From the NCBI GenBank assembly GCA_949289215.1, contig CASENC010000002.1:1-64000 (forward strand): 64,000 nucleotides of DNA, read 5' to 3'. The DNA is from an uncultured Bacteroidales bacterium. GTDB taxonomy: Bacteria > Bacteroidota > Bacteroidia > Bacteroidales > Muribaculaceae. Made by a program: the position numbers and the translations under genes. The stretch's first letter is position 1. Each line of letters opens with the position of its first letter. Shown here piece by piece: positions 27,120 to 36,977 of this stretch. The notes below the pieces were generated by a model. The model searched no databases. It was given only the letters and a program-made list of their open reading frames with translations, and was not told the origin of the DNA.

Positions 27120-28907
27120 TTAGTCGAGCTTGAGGACGGCAAGGAAGGCTTTCTGCGGAACTTCAACCGAACCGATTTGCTTCATTCGCTTCTTGCCTGC
27201 TTTCTGCTTTTCGAGCAATTTACGCTTACGGCTCACGTCACCGCCATAGCACTTTGCAGTAACGTCCTTGCGCACAGCCTTGATAGTCTCGCGAGCAATG
27301 ATTTTTGCGCCTATTGCAGCCTGCACAGCAATATCGAATTGCTGACGCGGGATAAGCTCCTTCAACTTTTCGCACATACGGCGGCCAAACGTGGCGGCAT
27401 TATCGAAATGCGTCAACGTGCTAAGCGCATCCACCGGCTCACCGTTAAGCAGTATATCAAGTTTCACAAGTTTCGATTCGCGGAAATCATGGATATGGTA
27501 ATCAAACGACGCATAACCCTTCGAGATACTCTTTAGCTTGTCATAAAAGTCTATCACGATTTCACCAAGCGGCAAGTCGAAAATCAATTCTATGCGGTTG
27601 CCAGAAATATATTCCTGCTTTACAAGTTCACCACGCTTGCCCAGGCAAAGCGTCATTATCGGGCCTATGTAATCGGTCACGGTGATAATCGATGCACGGA
27701 TATACGGCTCTTCGATGTGGTCGATATAAGTCGGGTCGGGCATTCCTGCCGGGTTGTGCACCTCGGTACAACCGCCTTTCTTGTCAAACACCTTATACGA
27801 TACATTAGGCACCGTGGTAATGACTTCCATGTTATATTCGCGGCTCAAGCGTTCTTGCACAATCTCCATGTGCAACAGCCCGAGGAAACCGCAACGGAAC
27901 CCGAAACCCAGGGCTATCGAAGATTCGGGTTGGAATGTGAGCGAAGCATCGTTAAGCTGCAATTTTTCGAGCGACGAACGCAAGTTCTCGAAGTCTTCGT
28001 TTACTATGGGATACACACCGGCAAACACCATCGGCTTTACTTCTTGGAAACCTTCGATGGCTTTTTCACACGGCTGCTCCACATGAGTGATGGTGTCGCC
28101 CACCCTGACTTCCCTTGAGGTCTTGATGCCCGAAATTATGTAACCCACATTGCCCGCCGAAAGCTCGTTGCGCGGAGACATGGTAAGTTTCAACACACCC
28201 ACTTCGTCGGCATGATACTCCTTATCGGTACTCACAAACTTCACAAAATCGTCTTTGCGCAATGTGCCGTTTATAATCTTGAAATATGCGATAATGCCGC
28301 GGAACGGGTTAAACACCGAGTCGAAAATCAATGCCTGCAACGGAGCATCGGGATCACCCTTAGGGGCGGGCACACGCTCCACAATCGCTTCAAGAATTTC
28401 GTCAACTCCTATTCCCGTCTTGCCGCTGGCGCGTATGATTTCCTCACGCTTGCATCCGAGCAAATCGATAATTTGGTCTTCCACCTCGTCGGGCTTGGCA
28501 CTGTCAAGGTCAACCTTGTTAATCACCGGGATTATTTCAAGCCCGTTATCGATAGCCATATACAGGTTTGAAATTGTCTGTGCCTGGATACCCTGCGATG
28601 CGTCCACAATCAACAACGCCCCCTCACAAGCGGCAATTGACCGAGACACTTCATACGAGAAATCCACGTGTCCCGGAGTATCTATCAGGTTGAGCACATA
28701 TGGCTCCCCCTTGTGTATATAATCCATCTGTATGGCATGGCTCTTGATGGTTATGCCACGCTCGCGCTCAAGATCCATGTCGTCAAGCACTTGATCTTGC
28801 AAATCCTTGCCCACTACAGTCTTGGTCTGCTCAAGCAGACGGTCGGCAAGCGTACTCTTGCCATGGTCGATATGCGCTATAATGCAGAAATTCCTAATAT
28901 GCTTCAT
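27120..28907 (-). CDS. lepA: Elongation factor 4 (LepA)
   Basis: A 595-residue translational GTPase that binds ribosomes and affects initiation and back-translocation. The P-loop AHIDHGKST is at about 11-19, DTPGHVDF is the G3 motif and NKVDL the G4 motif. The LepA-specific C-terminal domain ([20 protein letters not shown]) is intact. Normal length. Confidence 0.97.
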   Translation of the reverse strand: MKHIRNFCIIAHIDHGKSTLADRLLEQTKTVVGKDLQDQVLDDMDLERERGITIKSHAIQMDYIHKGEPYVLNLIDTPGHVDFSYEVSRSIAACEGALLIVDASQGIQAQTISNLYMAIDNGLEIIPVINKVDLDSAKPDEVEDQIIDLLGCKREEIIRASGKTGIGVDEILEAIVERVPAPKGDPDAPLQALIFDSVFNPFRGIIAYFKIINGTLRKDDFVKFVSTDKEYHADEVGVLKLTMSPRNELSAGNVGYIISGIKTSREVRVGDTITHVEQPCEKAIEGFQEVKPMVFAGVYPIVNEDFENLRSSLEKLQLNDASLTFQPESSIALGFGFRCGFLGLLHMEIVQERLSREYNMEVITTVPNVSYKVFDKKGGCTEVHNPAGMPDPTYIDHIEEPYIRASIITVTDYIGPIMTLCLGKRGELVKQEYISGNRIELIFDLPLGEIVIDFYDKLKSISKGYASFDYHIHDFRESKLVKLDILLNGEPVDALSTLTHFDNAATFGRRMCEKLKELIPRQQFDIAVQAAIGAKIIARETIKAVRKDVTAKCYGGDVSRKRKLLEKQKAGKKRMKQIGSVEVPQKAFLAVLKLD

Positions 28908-28927
28908 CTATCCATCCAAATTCTACC

Positions 28928-28959
28928 GCAAAATTACACAAAAACCGCATAGCTACAAA
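28928..28959 (-). promoter_or_regulatory. Promoter of lepA
   Basis: Read leftward, -33 TTTG (28956-28959) and -7 TAATTTTGC (28928-28936) are 19 bases apart; the ATG is at 28907. Confidence 0.65.
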
Positions 28960-29034
28960 ATCCTTGACAGGTGGCACACCTCCTCTTTTTCAAGCCCAAC
29001 GCAACAAATATGGCAATGGATAAAAACAAATTGC

Positions 29035-29065
29035 TTGTATGACCGGAATTATTTGACTAAATTTG
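29035..29065 (+). promoter_or_regulatory. Promoter of the lipoprotein gene at 29111
   Basis: -33 TTGT (29035-29038) and -7 TAAATTTG (29058-29065) are 19 bases apart. The -7 box overlaps an upstream in-frame ATG at 29063, which supports the start at 29111. Confidence 0.55.
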
Positions 29066-29110
29066 ACCAAATTCATCTGCATTTTTATTTTTAACCACAC
29101 TGATATTAAT

Positions 29111-30070
29111 ATGTATTATTTTCATTACTTGCCAAAAACTTTTTTGTGCATATTATTTTTGTCGATATGCGCAAGTTGTTCACAATCCGACAAGGCTGCG
29201 TCCCATTCGTTTGCAGAACATTGGAACAGCAAATGCCCTATTGCCCTAATTAATGATGAAATCTCCCTGACGAGCGTGCACTATTCGCACGGGAAATTTT
29301 CAATGTCAATTACATTGAATAATACCGCGCCTACTTGTGTCAGCTCCCTGCTGACATTAAATGAAGAATATGCCAACCGTTTAGAAATGAAATATTATAA
29401 CCCAGGCGAAAACGAATTGGGAACAACCCCTTTCATGAAAGGATTGATTGCACAATCACCGGTTCTCGGGCAACTCATCGACTCCATTGCCACTCTTACA
29501 TATACCAACGAAAGTTCCCAAGGTTATTTGCCACTTGATTTCGTCATCAAGGATGCCTCTTTGTTTAGCGACAGCACAACGATTACATATAATGAACAAT
29601 GGGGAACTATCTCAAAACTCGAATGGATGAATGCAATACTTCCATTCGACATACAAAAAAATTTCGGTTGGACCGGAGATGGTGAAAATCCTAAGTTAAA
29701 CAATGAAGTGGAATTTGAGAGAATTCCTCGAATTACCGATGATGGCTACCTCAAGATATTTTGCTCATATAATGCCGCCCCTTATTTTAGAGAAAAGCAA
29801 GAGCCGCTGAAAATAGGAGAAGTCAGGGAAAAATATTTCAATAACGAGATTTTAGAGGACTACATTGTGGCACAAGAAAACAAAAGCAACTCCATTCACC
29901 GCTATCTACAAGCTTGCGGACGTCGAGGCATCAAAATAAAATTCATGATATCGGGAAACAAGGATGTCATCGACCGAGATTTGGCTTCCCCTGAATTTGT
30001 GAAAGAATGGGAAAGTTGGGGAGGCAATGATTCCCTCGTAATTTCATATCCCATGCAAGGGCATAGATAG
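29111..30070 (+). CDS. Lipoprotein of unknown function
   Basis: A 319-residue protein starting MYYFHYLPKTFLCILF. The lipobox is SICASC (Cys at about 23), so the mature protein should be lipid-anchored. I do not recognise a family. The body is rich in polar and beta-prone segments, with a duplicated flavour of short Trp/Asn-rich strands, and no catalytic motif is obvious. It stands alone: a promoter upstream, a stem-loop downstream (30090-30127), divergent from lepA and convergent with the TPR gene. Confidence 0.7.
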   Translation: MYYFHYLPKTFLCILFLSICASCSQSDKAASHSFAEHWNSKCPIALINDEISLTSVHYSHGKFSMSITLNNTAPTCVSSLLTLNEEYANRLEMKYYNPGENELGTTPFMKGLIAQSPVLGQLIDSIATLTYTNESSQGYLPLDFVIKDASLFSDSTTITYNEQWGTISKLEWMNAILPFDIQKNFGWTGDGENPKLNNEVEFERIPRITDDGYLKIFCSYNAAPYFREKQEPLKIGEVREKYFNNEILEDYIVAQENKSNSIHRYLQACGRRGIKIKFMISGNKDVIDRDLASPEFVKEWESWGGNDSLVISYPMQGHR

Positions 30071-30089
30071 TGGAAACTATATGAAAAAT

Positions 30090-30127
30090 TTATTGCTGCC
30101 CGCTGTTTTTTCTGTGGGCAGCAATAA
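30090..30127. terminator. Stem-loop between convergent genes
   Basis: TTATTGCTGCCC (30090-30101) pairs exactly with 30116-30127 around a T-rich 14-base loop. The T tract after the stem is weak, so it is a probable but not certain terminator of the lipoprotein gene. Confidence 0.55.
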
Positions 30128-30287
30128 GTATCGATTTTATTACCCAAAACAACATTTTATTGTCTCGCGAAACGATTGAGCCTTCATTCAAATTCACTTT
30201 GTTGCATTTCAAGCTCATCCAATCGCCGGCGGTTTATATTCATTGCAATTAACAAATACGCTTCGTAACTTTTATATCCTGAAAATT

Positions 30288-31883
30288 TCACTCAAGCATG
30301 GAGGCGTGTGCAGCAATGATTTCTTTAAATGTTTCAAGGTGGCGTATCGATTCCAACGAGCGTAACGGGGTTTCGTTGACCAGCACATCATAACGGCTGC
30401 CATAACCTTGAGAAAGAGCCTTGTCGAGATACCTGATTGCAGCATCGGCATTTCCGCTTTGCGCCATCACCACAGCTGCCACATAACAGTCTTCCCCACC
30501 GGCACGGCTGTTGCCGGCCACAAGGCTTTCGCACCAACTTCCAGCTTCGGCTTTACGCCCCATTTGCGACAAGGCAAATCCGCGCAACGGTTCATTGTCG
30601 CTGTCACCGGTAAGCAGTATTTCATTAAAATCGTTCTTGGCAGCCTCGTCATTGTTAAGGCAGTTCTTTTGCAACCAACCGCGCATATACCTTGCACGTT
30701 GCCACAACGGATTAATCATTAATATTTCATTCAGCGTCTGCAATGCCGGGCGATATTCGCCTGCGTCGATGTCGAGCATTGCCTTTTGATACAAGACTTC
30801 CACATTATCGGCATCGGCCATCAGCCCTGTTTTAACTGCAACGCCGGCATCTTCGACCCTGTTCATGGCAGCAAGCACTTGCGACTTAAGCACATAATAA
30901 TAGGCCACACCGCCTTCCATCGATATGGCAGTGTCGATATACGTCAAAGCCTCGTCAAAGCGGCACAAATTGTAAGCAGCCTCGGCAGCATCATAATATA
31001 TACCGTGATAATCATACAATTTGCGCGAAATAATCTCTTGCAACGTGCGCAAAGCATCTCCATAATGGAAATGCCCTACCTGGATCGATGATTTTATATA
31101 GTAAAACATTCCCGTTGCGGGTGCACTCTGGATGGCGGCGTCAAGAGCAGCCACCACATCGCCGTATGCCGTGTCAGACATACTCATAAGCCGCGACAAT
31201 GCCGAATTGTCTCCCGAGGAAATACTCACCGCCATTATCAGGTCTTGAGCAGCTTCCCTGTTTCGGCCAAGCATCCGTAACACCTCGGCACGCCCCATAT
31301 ACACCGCCTTTTCGGCAGGATAAAGCTCAACAGCCTGGTTGGCATATTCCTCAGCCCGGCCTATGTTGTTAAGTTTCACTTCGGCACGTGCAAGCCCCAG
31401 TATAGCCACATAATTTATATTATCACGCCTGTACAACGACATATAACAATTCCGGGCATCAGAATAATTTCCCTCGGCATAGTATGCCTCGGCAAGCATC
31501 GTCAGTACTTCCGACGACGATGGGTTAAGCCGGTTGGCTTCCTGCAAATCGGCAAGCGCAAGAGCCGGCTGGCCCGTCGCATTGTATATTTTCGACCTGA
31601 GCACATATTCATCCACGAGTACATCCATGTCGCCGCGCGTGGTCACACGCAAAGCGGCATTAACATCGTCAAGGGCGCTTTCATAATCCCCGTTGACAAA
31701 ATACTGGTTGGCACGGCTGTAAAGCACAACATAATCATTGGGATTTTTCTTCAATTCATCGGCATACACCTGCATCACGGCATCCATTATGCGTTGTTGC
31801 GATGTTTCTTGCGCCACGGCAACCGCGGCACTACTCAGCAATGCCAAGCCGGCCACAATCGTCTTGAATATATTACTTGTCAT
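30288..31883 (-). CDS. Exported TPR-repeat protein
   Basis: A 531-residue protein with a signal peptide (about 1-24, ending AVAQ) and at least eight tetratricopeptide repeats, for example NDYVVLYSRANQYFVNGDYESALDDV and SEVLTMLAEAYYAEGNYSDA. It should be a periplasmic or outer-membrane-associated scaffold; the partner is unknown. Its ATG overlaps the kdsA stop (ATGA), so it is translationally coupled to kdsA, the last gene of a long minus-strand run. Confidence 0.88.
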   Translation of the reverse strand: MTSNIFKTIVAGLALLSSAAVAVAQETSQQRIMDAVMQVYADELKKNPNDYVVLYSRANQYFVNGDYESALDDVNAALRVTTRGDMDVLVDEYVLRSKIYNATGQPALALADLQEANRLNPSSSEVLTMLAEAYYAEGNYSDARNCYMSLYRRDNINYVAILGLARAEVKLNNIGRAEEYANQAVELYPAEKAVYMGRAEVLRMLGRNREAAQDLIMAVSISSGDNSALSRLMSMSDTAYGDVVAALDAAIQSAPATGMFYYIKSSIQVGHFHYGDALRTLQEIISRKLYDYHGIYYDAAEAAYNLCRFDEALTYIDTAISMEGGVAYYYVLKSQVLAAMNRVEDAGVAVKTGLMADADNVEVLYQKAMLDIDAGEYRPALQTLNEILMINPLWQRARYMRGWLQKNCLNNDEAAKNDFNEILLTGDSDNEPLRGFALSQMGRKAEAGSWCESLVAGNSRAGGEDCYVAAVVMAQSGNADAAIRYLDKALSQGYGSRYDVLVNETPLRSLESIRHLETFKEIIAAHASMLE

Positions 31884-32701
31884 ACTTTTTTATCGATTTT
31901 ATTAATCGTCATGCGTATTTCGGTCAGTCGCTCAAGCAATCCTTCTATAAGGTCAAGCCGCAACATATTGGCACCGTCACTCTTGGCCACTGCCGGGTTT
32001 TGATGTGTCTCGATAAACAATCCGTCGGCACCGGCAGCTATCGCCGCACGTGCCATCGGTTCAATCAAGTGAGGCAGACCGCCTGTGACACCCTTAGGCT
32101 GGTTGGGTTGCTGAAGCGAGTGCGTGGCATCATATATAACCGGGCAACCATTCTCCTTCATTGCCGGGAACCCGCGAAAATCCACCACAAGGTCGTAATA
32201 TCCGAATGTAGTGCCACGCTCGGTGACAGCCACATCATCGTTGCCGGCATCTCGCACCTTCTGCACGGCAAATGCCATGGCTTCGGGCGAAAGGAACTGC
32301 CCTTTCTTTATATTCACCATTTTCCCGGTGCGGGCCGCAGCCACAAGCAAGTCGGTCTGGCGGCACAGGAAAGCCGGGATTTGCAGCACATCGACATAAC
32401 GGGCGGCAAGCTCGGCCTCCTCCACGCTGTGTATATCAGTCACCACAGGCACACCATAAGTATCGCGCACCTTTTTCAATATCTCAAGCGCACGAATGTC
32501 GCCAATACCGGTAAACGAGTCGAGCCGCGAGCGGTTTGCCTTGCGGTAACTCCCCTTGAATACGTATGGTATATCAAGCCGGCGTGCAACCGCCGACACC
32601 TTTTCGGCTATCTCAAGAGCCATCTCTTCACCTTCGATGACACACGGGCCTGCAAACAGGAAGAAATTACCTGTAGCCGACGACATCAATTCTTTTATCA
32701 T
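31880..32701 (-). CDS. kdsA: 3-deoxy-8-phosphooctulonate synthase (KDO-8-P synthase)
   Basis: A 273-residue enzyme that joins phosphoenolpyruvate and arabinose-5-phosphate for KDO, the inner sugar of lipopolysaccharide. FFLFAGPCVIEG opens the barrel, FKGSYRKANRSR binds PEP, and DATHSLQQPN and the DGLFIETHQNP end segment are characteristic. The frame begins with TTG at 32707, but ATG 32701 (MIKELMSS) is preferred. Confidence 0.96.
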   Translation of the reverse strand: MIKELMSSATGNFFLFAGPCVIEGEEMALEIAEKVSAVARRLDIPYVFKGSYRKANRSRLDSFTGIGDIRALEILKKVRDTYGVPVVTDIHSVEEAELAARYVDVLQIPAFLCRQTDLLVAAARTGKMVNIKKGQFLSPEAMAFAVQKVRDAGNDDVAVTERGTTFGYYDLVVDFRGFPAMKENGCPVIYDATHSLQQPNQPKGVTGGLPHLIEPMARAAIAAGADGLFIETHQNPAVAKSDGANMLRLDLIEGLLERLTEIRMTINKIDKKV

Positions 32702-32724
32702 AATCAAATTTGTTTCTTTTTTAT

Positions 32725-33432
32725 TTATTTATGTTTCAAGGCATGACAAGCGGCAACGGCATACATGGCGGCAGTCTCGGTACGCAAACGGCTTTCGCCA
32801 AATGACACCGGGACAAAGCCGTTTGCCACGGCCATCTCCACTTCTTCGGGGCTGAAGTCGCCCTCGGGCCCTATCATTATTGCAACATCTTCACTGGGGC
32901 TGTAACATTGTTCAAACTGCCGCCGCTCGGTAGCCGCATCGCAATAGGCCACAAACCGTTGGCGCGGTAAAGAAGCATCGATAAGCACACGTGCAATCAG
33001 CGTCATTTCATCAAGCTGCGGCAATGTGGCTTTCAACGACTGCTTCATGGCCGACACAAGTATCTTCACAAGGCGCTCGGTCTTCAATTCCTTCCGCTCG
33101 GAATGGCGGCACAGCAACGGTATTATCCTGTCAACTCCCATCTCGGTGGTTTTCTCGGCCATCCATTCCATGCGGTCAAGATTCTTGGTGGGTGCAACGG
33201 CTATGACTATCTTCCCTTGCCAGTGATTGGGAACTGCTGTGCAACCTGTTATCTCCACACCGCAACGCTTGGAATGAGCCAATGCAATGCGACAAAGGTA
33301 AAGGTTGCCCTTGCCGTCAACCACCTCTATTTCGTCACCTTCGACCAACCGCAACACACGCACGGCGTGTTGCGATTCCTGTTCGGGCAACGTAAGCGTC
33401 TCGGCAATATCGGGAGCAAAAAATCGGTGCAT
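32725..33432 (-). CDS. rsmE: 16S rRNA (uracil-1498-N3)-methyltransferase
   Basis: A 235-residue SPOUT methyltransferase. The N-terminal PUA-like part includes SQHAVRVLRLVEGDEIEV, and the C-terminal knot has MIGPEGDFSPEEVE and SFGESRLRTETAA, which bind SAM. Full length; 6 bases after the permease gene. Confidence 0.95.
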   Translation of the reverse strand: MHRFFAPDIAETLTLPEQESQHAVRVLRLVEGDEIEVVDGKGNLYLCRIALAHSKRCGVEITGCTAVPNHWQGKIVIAVAPTKNLDRMEWMAEKTTEMGVDRIIPLLCRHSERKELKTERLVKILVSAMKQSLKATLPQLDEMTLIARVLIDASLPRQRFVAYCDAATERRQFEQCYSPSEDVAIMIGPEGDFSPEEVEMAVANGFVPVSFGESRLRTETAAMYAVAACHALKHK

Positions 33433-33438
33433 ACTATT

Positions 33439-34719
33439 TTATCTTTTCAATGCCTCGGCAGGCACAGCCTTGTTTTCTTTAAAAATCAACATGAACAGCA
33501 CGGCCACAACCAATGCATATCCTGCAAATATAAGCCACGAAGTGCTCCACCCTTCGAGTTGCATATGCACATCGCTTTGCGAGTACACAAACCGGTCGAT
33601 TACTTCCTGTGCCGACAATGTTCCTATTGTGGCACCAATGCCGTTGGTCATCACCATGAACAGCCCTTGAGCACTGGAACGTATCGACGAGTCGGTCTCC
33701 TTATCGACAAACAACGCGCCCGACACATTGAAGAAATCAAATGCCACGCCATACACAATCATCGACAATATGAACATCCATACCCCGTCGCCCGGGTCGC
33801 CAAGGCCAAAAAGGCCGAAACGCAGCACCCATGCACACATGGCTATAAGCATCACAATCTTTATGCCGAAGCGTTTCAAGAAGAATGGTATGAGCAATAT
33901 GCACAACGTCTCGCTCATCTGCGAAAGCGAAATAAGCGCGTTGGCATGGTTTGCCCCGAATGTGTCGGCAAATTCAGCGACACTCTTGAACGACGTTATG
34001 AACGGATTGGCATAACCGTTGGTTATCTGCAATGATACACCAAGCAACATACTGAATATGAAGAACGTGGCCATGCGACGGTTTTTGAAAAGCGTAAACG
34101 CCTTGAGCCCGAGTGCATCTACCACGTTACCTTTACCCTTGTCTTTGCTTACCGGGCAATCGGGCAATGTGAGCGAATACAGGCACAAAACAATGCTTAA
34201 ACCGCCCGACACAAAAAACTGTTCGTATGTGTATTGGAAACCGGTCACATCGACAAACAACATGGAACAAATAAAACCTATGGTACCGAAAATCCTTATC
34301 GGCGGAAAATCCTTAACCGTGTCGCCGCCGGCTTTGGTCAACCCCGAAAAGGCTACCGAATTCGACAGTCCTATCGTAGGCATAAAAAACGCGACACTCA
34401 AGGTGTAAAGCGAAAACAATATGCCGAAATCGACATTTGCCCCGGCCGACATACCATACCACCCGGCAGCAGCCATCGACACACCTGCCACAAGGTGACA
34501 CAAGCTCAGCACCTTTTGCGCGGGCAACAGCCGGTCGGCAATAATGCCTATCAAGGCTGGCATGAACAGCGACACAATACCCTGTACGGCGTAAAACAGC
34601 CCAATGTTGCCGGCAAGCCCTACACTCACCAGGTAACTGCCCATCGACGTGAGGTATGCTCCCCAAACTGCATATTCGAGGAAGTTCATCAATATCAGTC
34701 TTATCTTCAGTTGTAGCAT
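33439..34719 (-). CDS. MFS nucleoside permease (NupG/XapB-like)
   Basis: A 426-residue membrane protein with twelve predicted helices, starting MLQLKIRLILMNFLEYAVWGAYL. The LMNFLEYAVWGAYL start, FPPIRIFGTIGF and the RSSAQGLFMVMTNGIGA segment are typical of the nucleoside:H+ symporter family. Likely imports nucleosides across the inner membrane. It lies between the bifunctional nuclease and rsmE genes with short gaps. Confidence 0.85.
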   Translation of the reverse strand: MLQLKIRLILMNFLEYAVWGAYLTSMGSYLVSVGLAGNIGLFYAVQGIVSLFMPALIGIIADRLLPAQKVLSLCHLVAGVSMAAAGWYGMSAGANVDFGILFSLYTLSVAFFMPTIGLSNSVAFSGLTKAGGDTVKDFPPIRIFGTIGFICSMLFVDVTGFQYTYEQFFVSGGLSIVLCLYSLTLPDCPVSKDKGKGNVVDALGLKAFTLFKNRRMATFFIFSMLLGVSLQITNGYANPFITSFKSVAEFADTFGANHANALISLSQMSETLCILLIPFFLKRFGIKIVMLIAMCAWVLRFGLFGLGDPGDGVWMFILSMIVYGVAFDFFNVSGALFVDKETDSSIRSSAQGLFMVMTNGIGATIGTLSAQEVIDRFVYSQSDVHMQLEGWSTSWLIFAGYALVVAVLFMLIFKENKAVPAEALKR

Positions 34720-34741
34720 ATTTCAAAACTGTTTTTAGGTT

Positions 34742-35350
34742 TCAATCTTCTTTCTGTTCTTTGGCTTTTTTCTTGTCGATAACTTTCTTTATCTCGGCGG
34801 CTATCTCATATTCTTCATGGTCAACGCACGATTGAAGCATTTTCTCCAGTTTCTCAATCGAACAGTATTCATATTGCCTGCCCGGGTCGGCAAGATTATC
34901 GCCATCACCGGCATCTTCATGCTCGGGTTGCTCTCCCATCTTGAACCCGGTCTTCATCATGATTTCACCGGTAGTGTAAATGGGCGCACCGGTACGCAAG
35001 GCAAGGGCAATGGCATCGGAAGTGCGCGAATCGAGCACCACAGTCTTGTCGGAATCATTGCTGAATGTAAGTTCCGACATAAAAACGCCATTGTCAAAAT
35101 CACTGATGAACACCTCTTCAAGCTGTATGCCGAAAGCGTGTGCAAGGCTCACAAATAAATCATGAGGCATGGGGCGCGGCGGAATTATGTTTTCCAGCCT
35201 CACAGCTATTGCCTGAGCCTCGGCTATACCCACCACTATGGGAATGCGATACGGGCCGTCGGCCTGTGCAAGCACAAGTGCATATGCCCCCTGTTGCACC
35301 TGGCTGTAAGTGATGCCCATCACCTGCAATTTCACACGTTCATCGTCCAT
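34742..35350 (-). CDS. Bifunctional nuclease (BFN/DUF151) domain protein with UvrB/C motif
   Basis: A 202-residue protein. Residues 1-135 form a BFN/DUF151 domain (IPIVVGIAEAQAIAV and SRTSDAIALALRTGAPI), a family with reported DNase and RNase activity in some members. The C-terminal 40 residues (VDHEEYEIAAEIKKVIDKK) are a UvrB/UvrC-type helical hairpin motif. A nuclease or nucleic-acid stress role is inferred. Confidence 0.87.
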   Translation of the reverse strand: MDDERVKLQVMGITYSQVQQGAYALVLAQADGPYRIPIVVGIAEAQAIAVRLENIIPPRPMPHDLFVSLAHAFGIQLEEVFISDFDNGVFMSELTFSNDSDKTVVLDSRTSDAIALALRTGAPIYTTGEIMMKTGFKMGEQPEHEDAGDGDNLADPGRQYEYCSIEKLEKMLQSCVDHEEYEIAAEIKKVIDKKKAKEQKED

Positions 35351-35374
35351 TAACGTCCTTCGCTTTTTTTCGGT

Positions 35375-36454
35375 TTACAATTTCACATTCTGCCCGGTTA
35401 TGATGCCACTGCCGTAACACAGGTGTGCATCAGGACTGTATATCACGGCAAACTGCCCGGGTGCGATACCTTGCACCTTTTTCTCCGATTCTATTACATA
35501 TTCCATGCCGCCAAGGTGCGTCAATCGCGCCTTGGTAAATTCGGGCGAATGCCTGTTTTTGAACATTATATCGACCGGCCCGGCAACACCTTCCCACGGA
35601 TTACCCGAAATGAAGTGCATCTCATCGATATGTATGATTTTACCGTATTGCTTCTCGTTGCCATAACCATTGCTCACATAAATGGTGTTGTCGGCCACAT
35701 TCTTCTTCACCACATACCACGGGCCTCCGCTCAGTCCCAAGCCTTTACGCTGCCCTATGGTGTGGAACCAGTAGCCGTTATGCTCACCGAGCTTGCGCCC
35801 GGTCTCAATCTCGATTATGCTTCCCTTGCGCTCGCCAAGGTGGCGGCGAATAAAATCGTTATAGTTGATTTTGCCCAGGAAACATATGCCCTGGCTATCC
35901 TTGCGGTAAGCATTAGGCATACGGGTTTCCACGGCAATGCGGCGCACTTCGCTCTTGGGCATATTGCCTATGGGGAACATCAAGTGCAACAGTTGCTCGT
36001 AACTTATCTGCGCAAGGAAATCGGTTTGGTCCTTCACCGGATCGACGGCCGTGGCAAGGTATTTCACACCATCGATGAAATCGGTGGTGGCATAATGCCC
36101 GGTGGCAGTCATGTCGAATTCATGTCCCCAACGTTGCTCGAAGTACCCGAATTTTATCATCTTGTTGCACATCATGTCGGGATTGGGTGTAAGGCCGGCC
36201 TTTACGGTGCGCAAAGCATAGTCCATCACATTGTCCCAATACTCTTGGTGCAACGACACCACTTCGAGCGGCAAGCCGTAACGTGCGGCTATAAGCCCGC
36301 ACATTTCTATATCTTCTTCGGCCGAGCAATCGCCTTCATCATCGTCCATGCCTATCCTTATGTAAAACAGGTGCAAATCATGCCCCTCTTCCTTGAGCTT
36401 GTGCACGACAACCGCGCTGTCCACACCGCCCGATATCAAAACAGCTATCCTCAT
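35375..36454 (-). CDS. mnmA: tRNA 2-thiouridylase MnmA
   Basis: A 359-residue enzyme that installs the 2-thio group on U34 of tRNA-Lys, Glu and Gln. The PP-loop SGGVDSA is at 8-14. The two catalytic cysteines are C96 (in NPDMMCN) and C191 (in GICFLG). The insert [17 protein letters not shown] near 36-52 is a little unusual compared with E. coli MnmA, which may mark a Bacteroidetes subtype. 12 bases after the DoxX gene. Confidence 0.93.
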   Translation of the reverse strand: MRIAVLISGGVDSAVVVHKLKEEGHDLHLFYIRIGMDDDEGDCSAEEDIEMCGLIAARYGLPLEVVSLHQEYWDNVMDYALRTVKAGLTPNPDMMCNKMIKFGYFEQRWGHEFDMTATGHYATTDFIDGVKYLATAVDPVKDQTDFLAQISYEQLLHLMFPIGNMPKSEVRRIAVETRMPNAYRKDSQGICFLGKINYNDFIRRHLGERKGSIIEIETGRKLGEHNGYWFHTIGQRKGLGLSGGPWYVVKKNVADNTIYVSNGYGNEKQYGKIIHIDEMHFISGNPWEGVAGPVDIMFKNRHSPEFTKARLTHLGGMEYVIESEKKVQGIAPGQFAVIYSPDAHLCYGSGIITGQNVKL

Positions 36455-36466
36455 TTCACGTGTTTG

Positions 36467-36961
36467 TTATGCTTTGTCCAATTCATCTTGTGCCTGAATG
36501 TCAGAATCAAGCAATTTTATCGAAATCAAATAATCGAGCGACACCTTTCCGGGTCCGGCAAGCAACATATACACGAAAATACCTATAAATAATATAGGCA
36601 CATAACCCGGTTGTGTGCTGAACAGCATTTCAGGTGCCACATCCATGCTCTTCAACAGTACATTCTCGGTTATTATCATGGTTACCAAAGGCGGCAACAC
36701 TGCAAGACGCGAAAACAACCCCACTATTATCAGTGTTGAACATACTATCTCGATTATTATCATCAAGACCAATGTAGTCTCGCCCGACATACCCATCACT
36801 CCAACCATGGTATGGGATATATCATTGAAATATGTCCACTGCCTTATACCGAACTGCATGAACATTATGCCTGTAAATAACCTCAAGAACAACCTTGAAA
36901 GATTGCTATAGGTATGGCCTGTGCTATAAAGCAACAATTTCTTCAAAAATACAGGGACCAT
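36467..36961 (-). CDS. DoxX-family membrane protein
   Basis: A 164-residue protein with four predicted membrane helices (about 25-45, 60-80, 82-98 and 120-138). FGIRQWTYF and IVGLFSRLAVLPPLVTMI fit DoxX/SURF4-like proteins, which are often linked to redox balance at the membrane. It follows the thioredoxin-like DUF5106 gene by 16 bases, consistent with a redox theme. Function unproven. Confidence 0.8.
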   Translation of the reverse strand: MVPVFLKKLLLYSTGHTYSNLSRLFLRLFTGIMFMQFGIRQWTYFNDISHTMVGVMGMSGETTLVLMIIIEIVCSTLIIVGLFSRLAVLPPLVTMIITENVLLKSMDVAPEMLFSTQPGYVPILFIGIFVYMLLAGPGKVSLDYLISIKLLDSDIQAQDELDKA

Positions 36962-36977
36962 GGCTCTGACGCTTTGT

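Noticed and set aside
33103-34035. 310-codon open frame on the plus strand
   Set aside because: Antisense to rsmE and the nucleoside permease; no motifs and skewed composition.
35423-36592. 389-codon open frame on the plus strand
   Set aside because: It is the shadow of mnmA and its upstream neighbour on the minus strand; mnmA has intact PP-loop and both catalytic cysteines.
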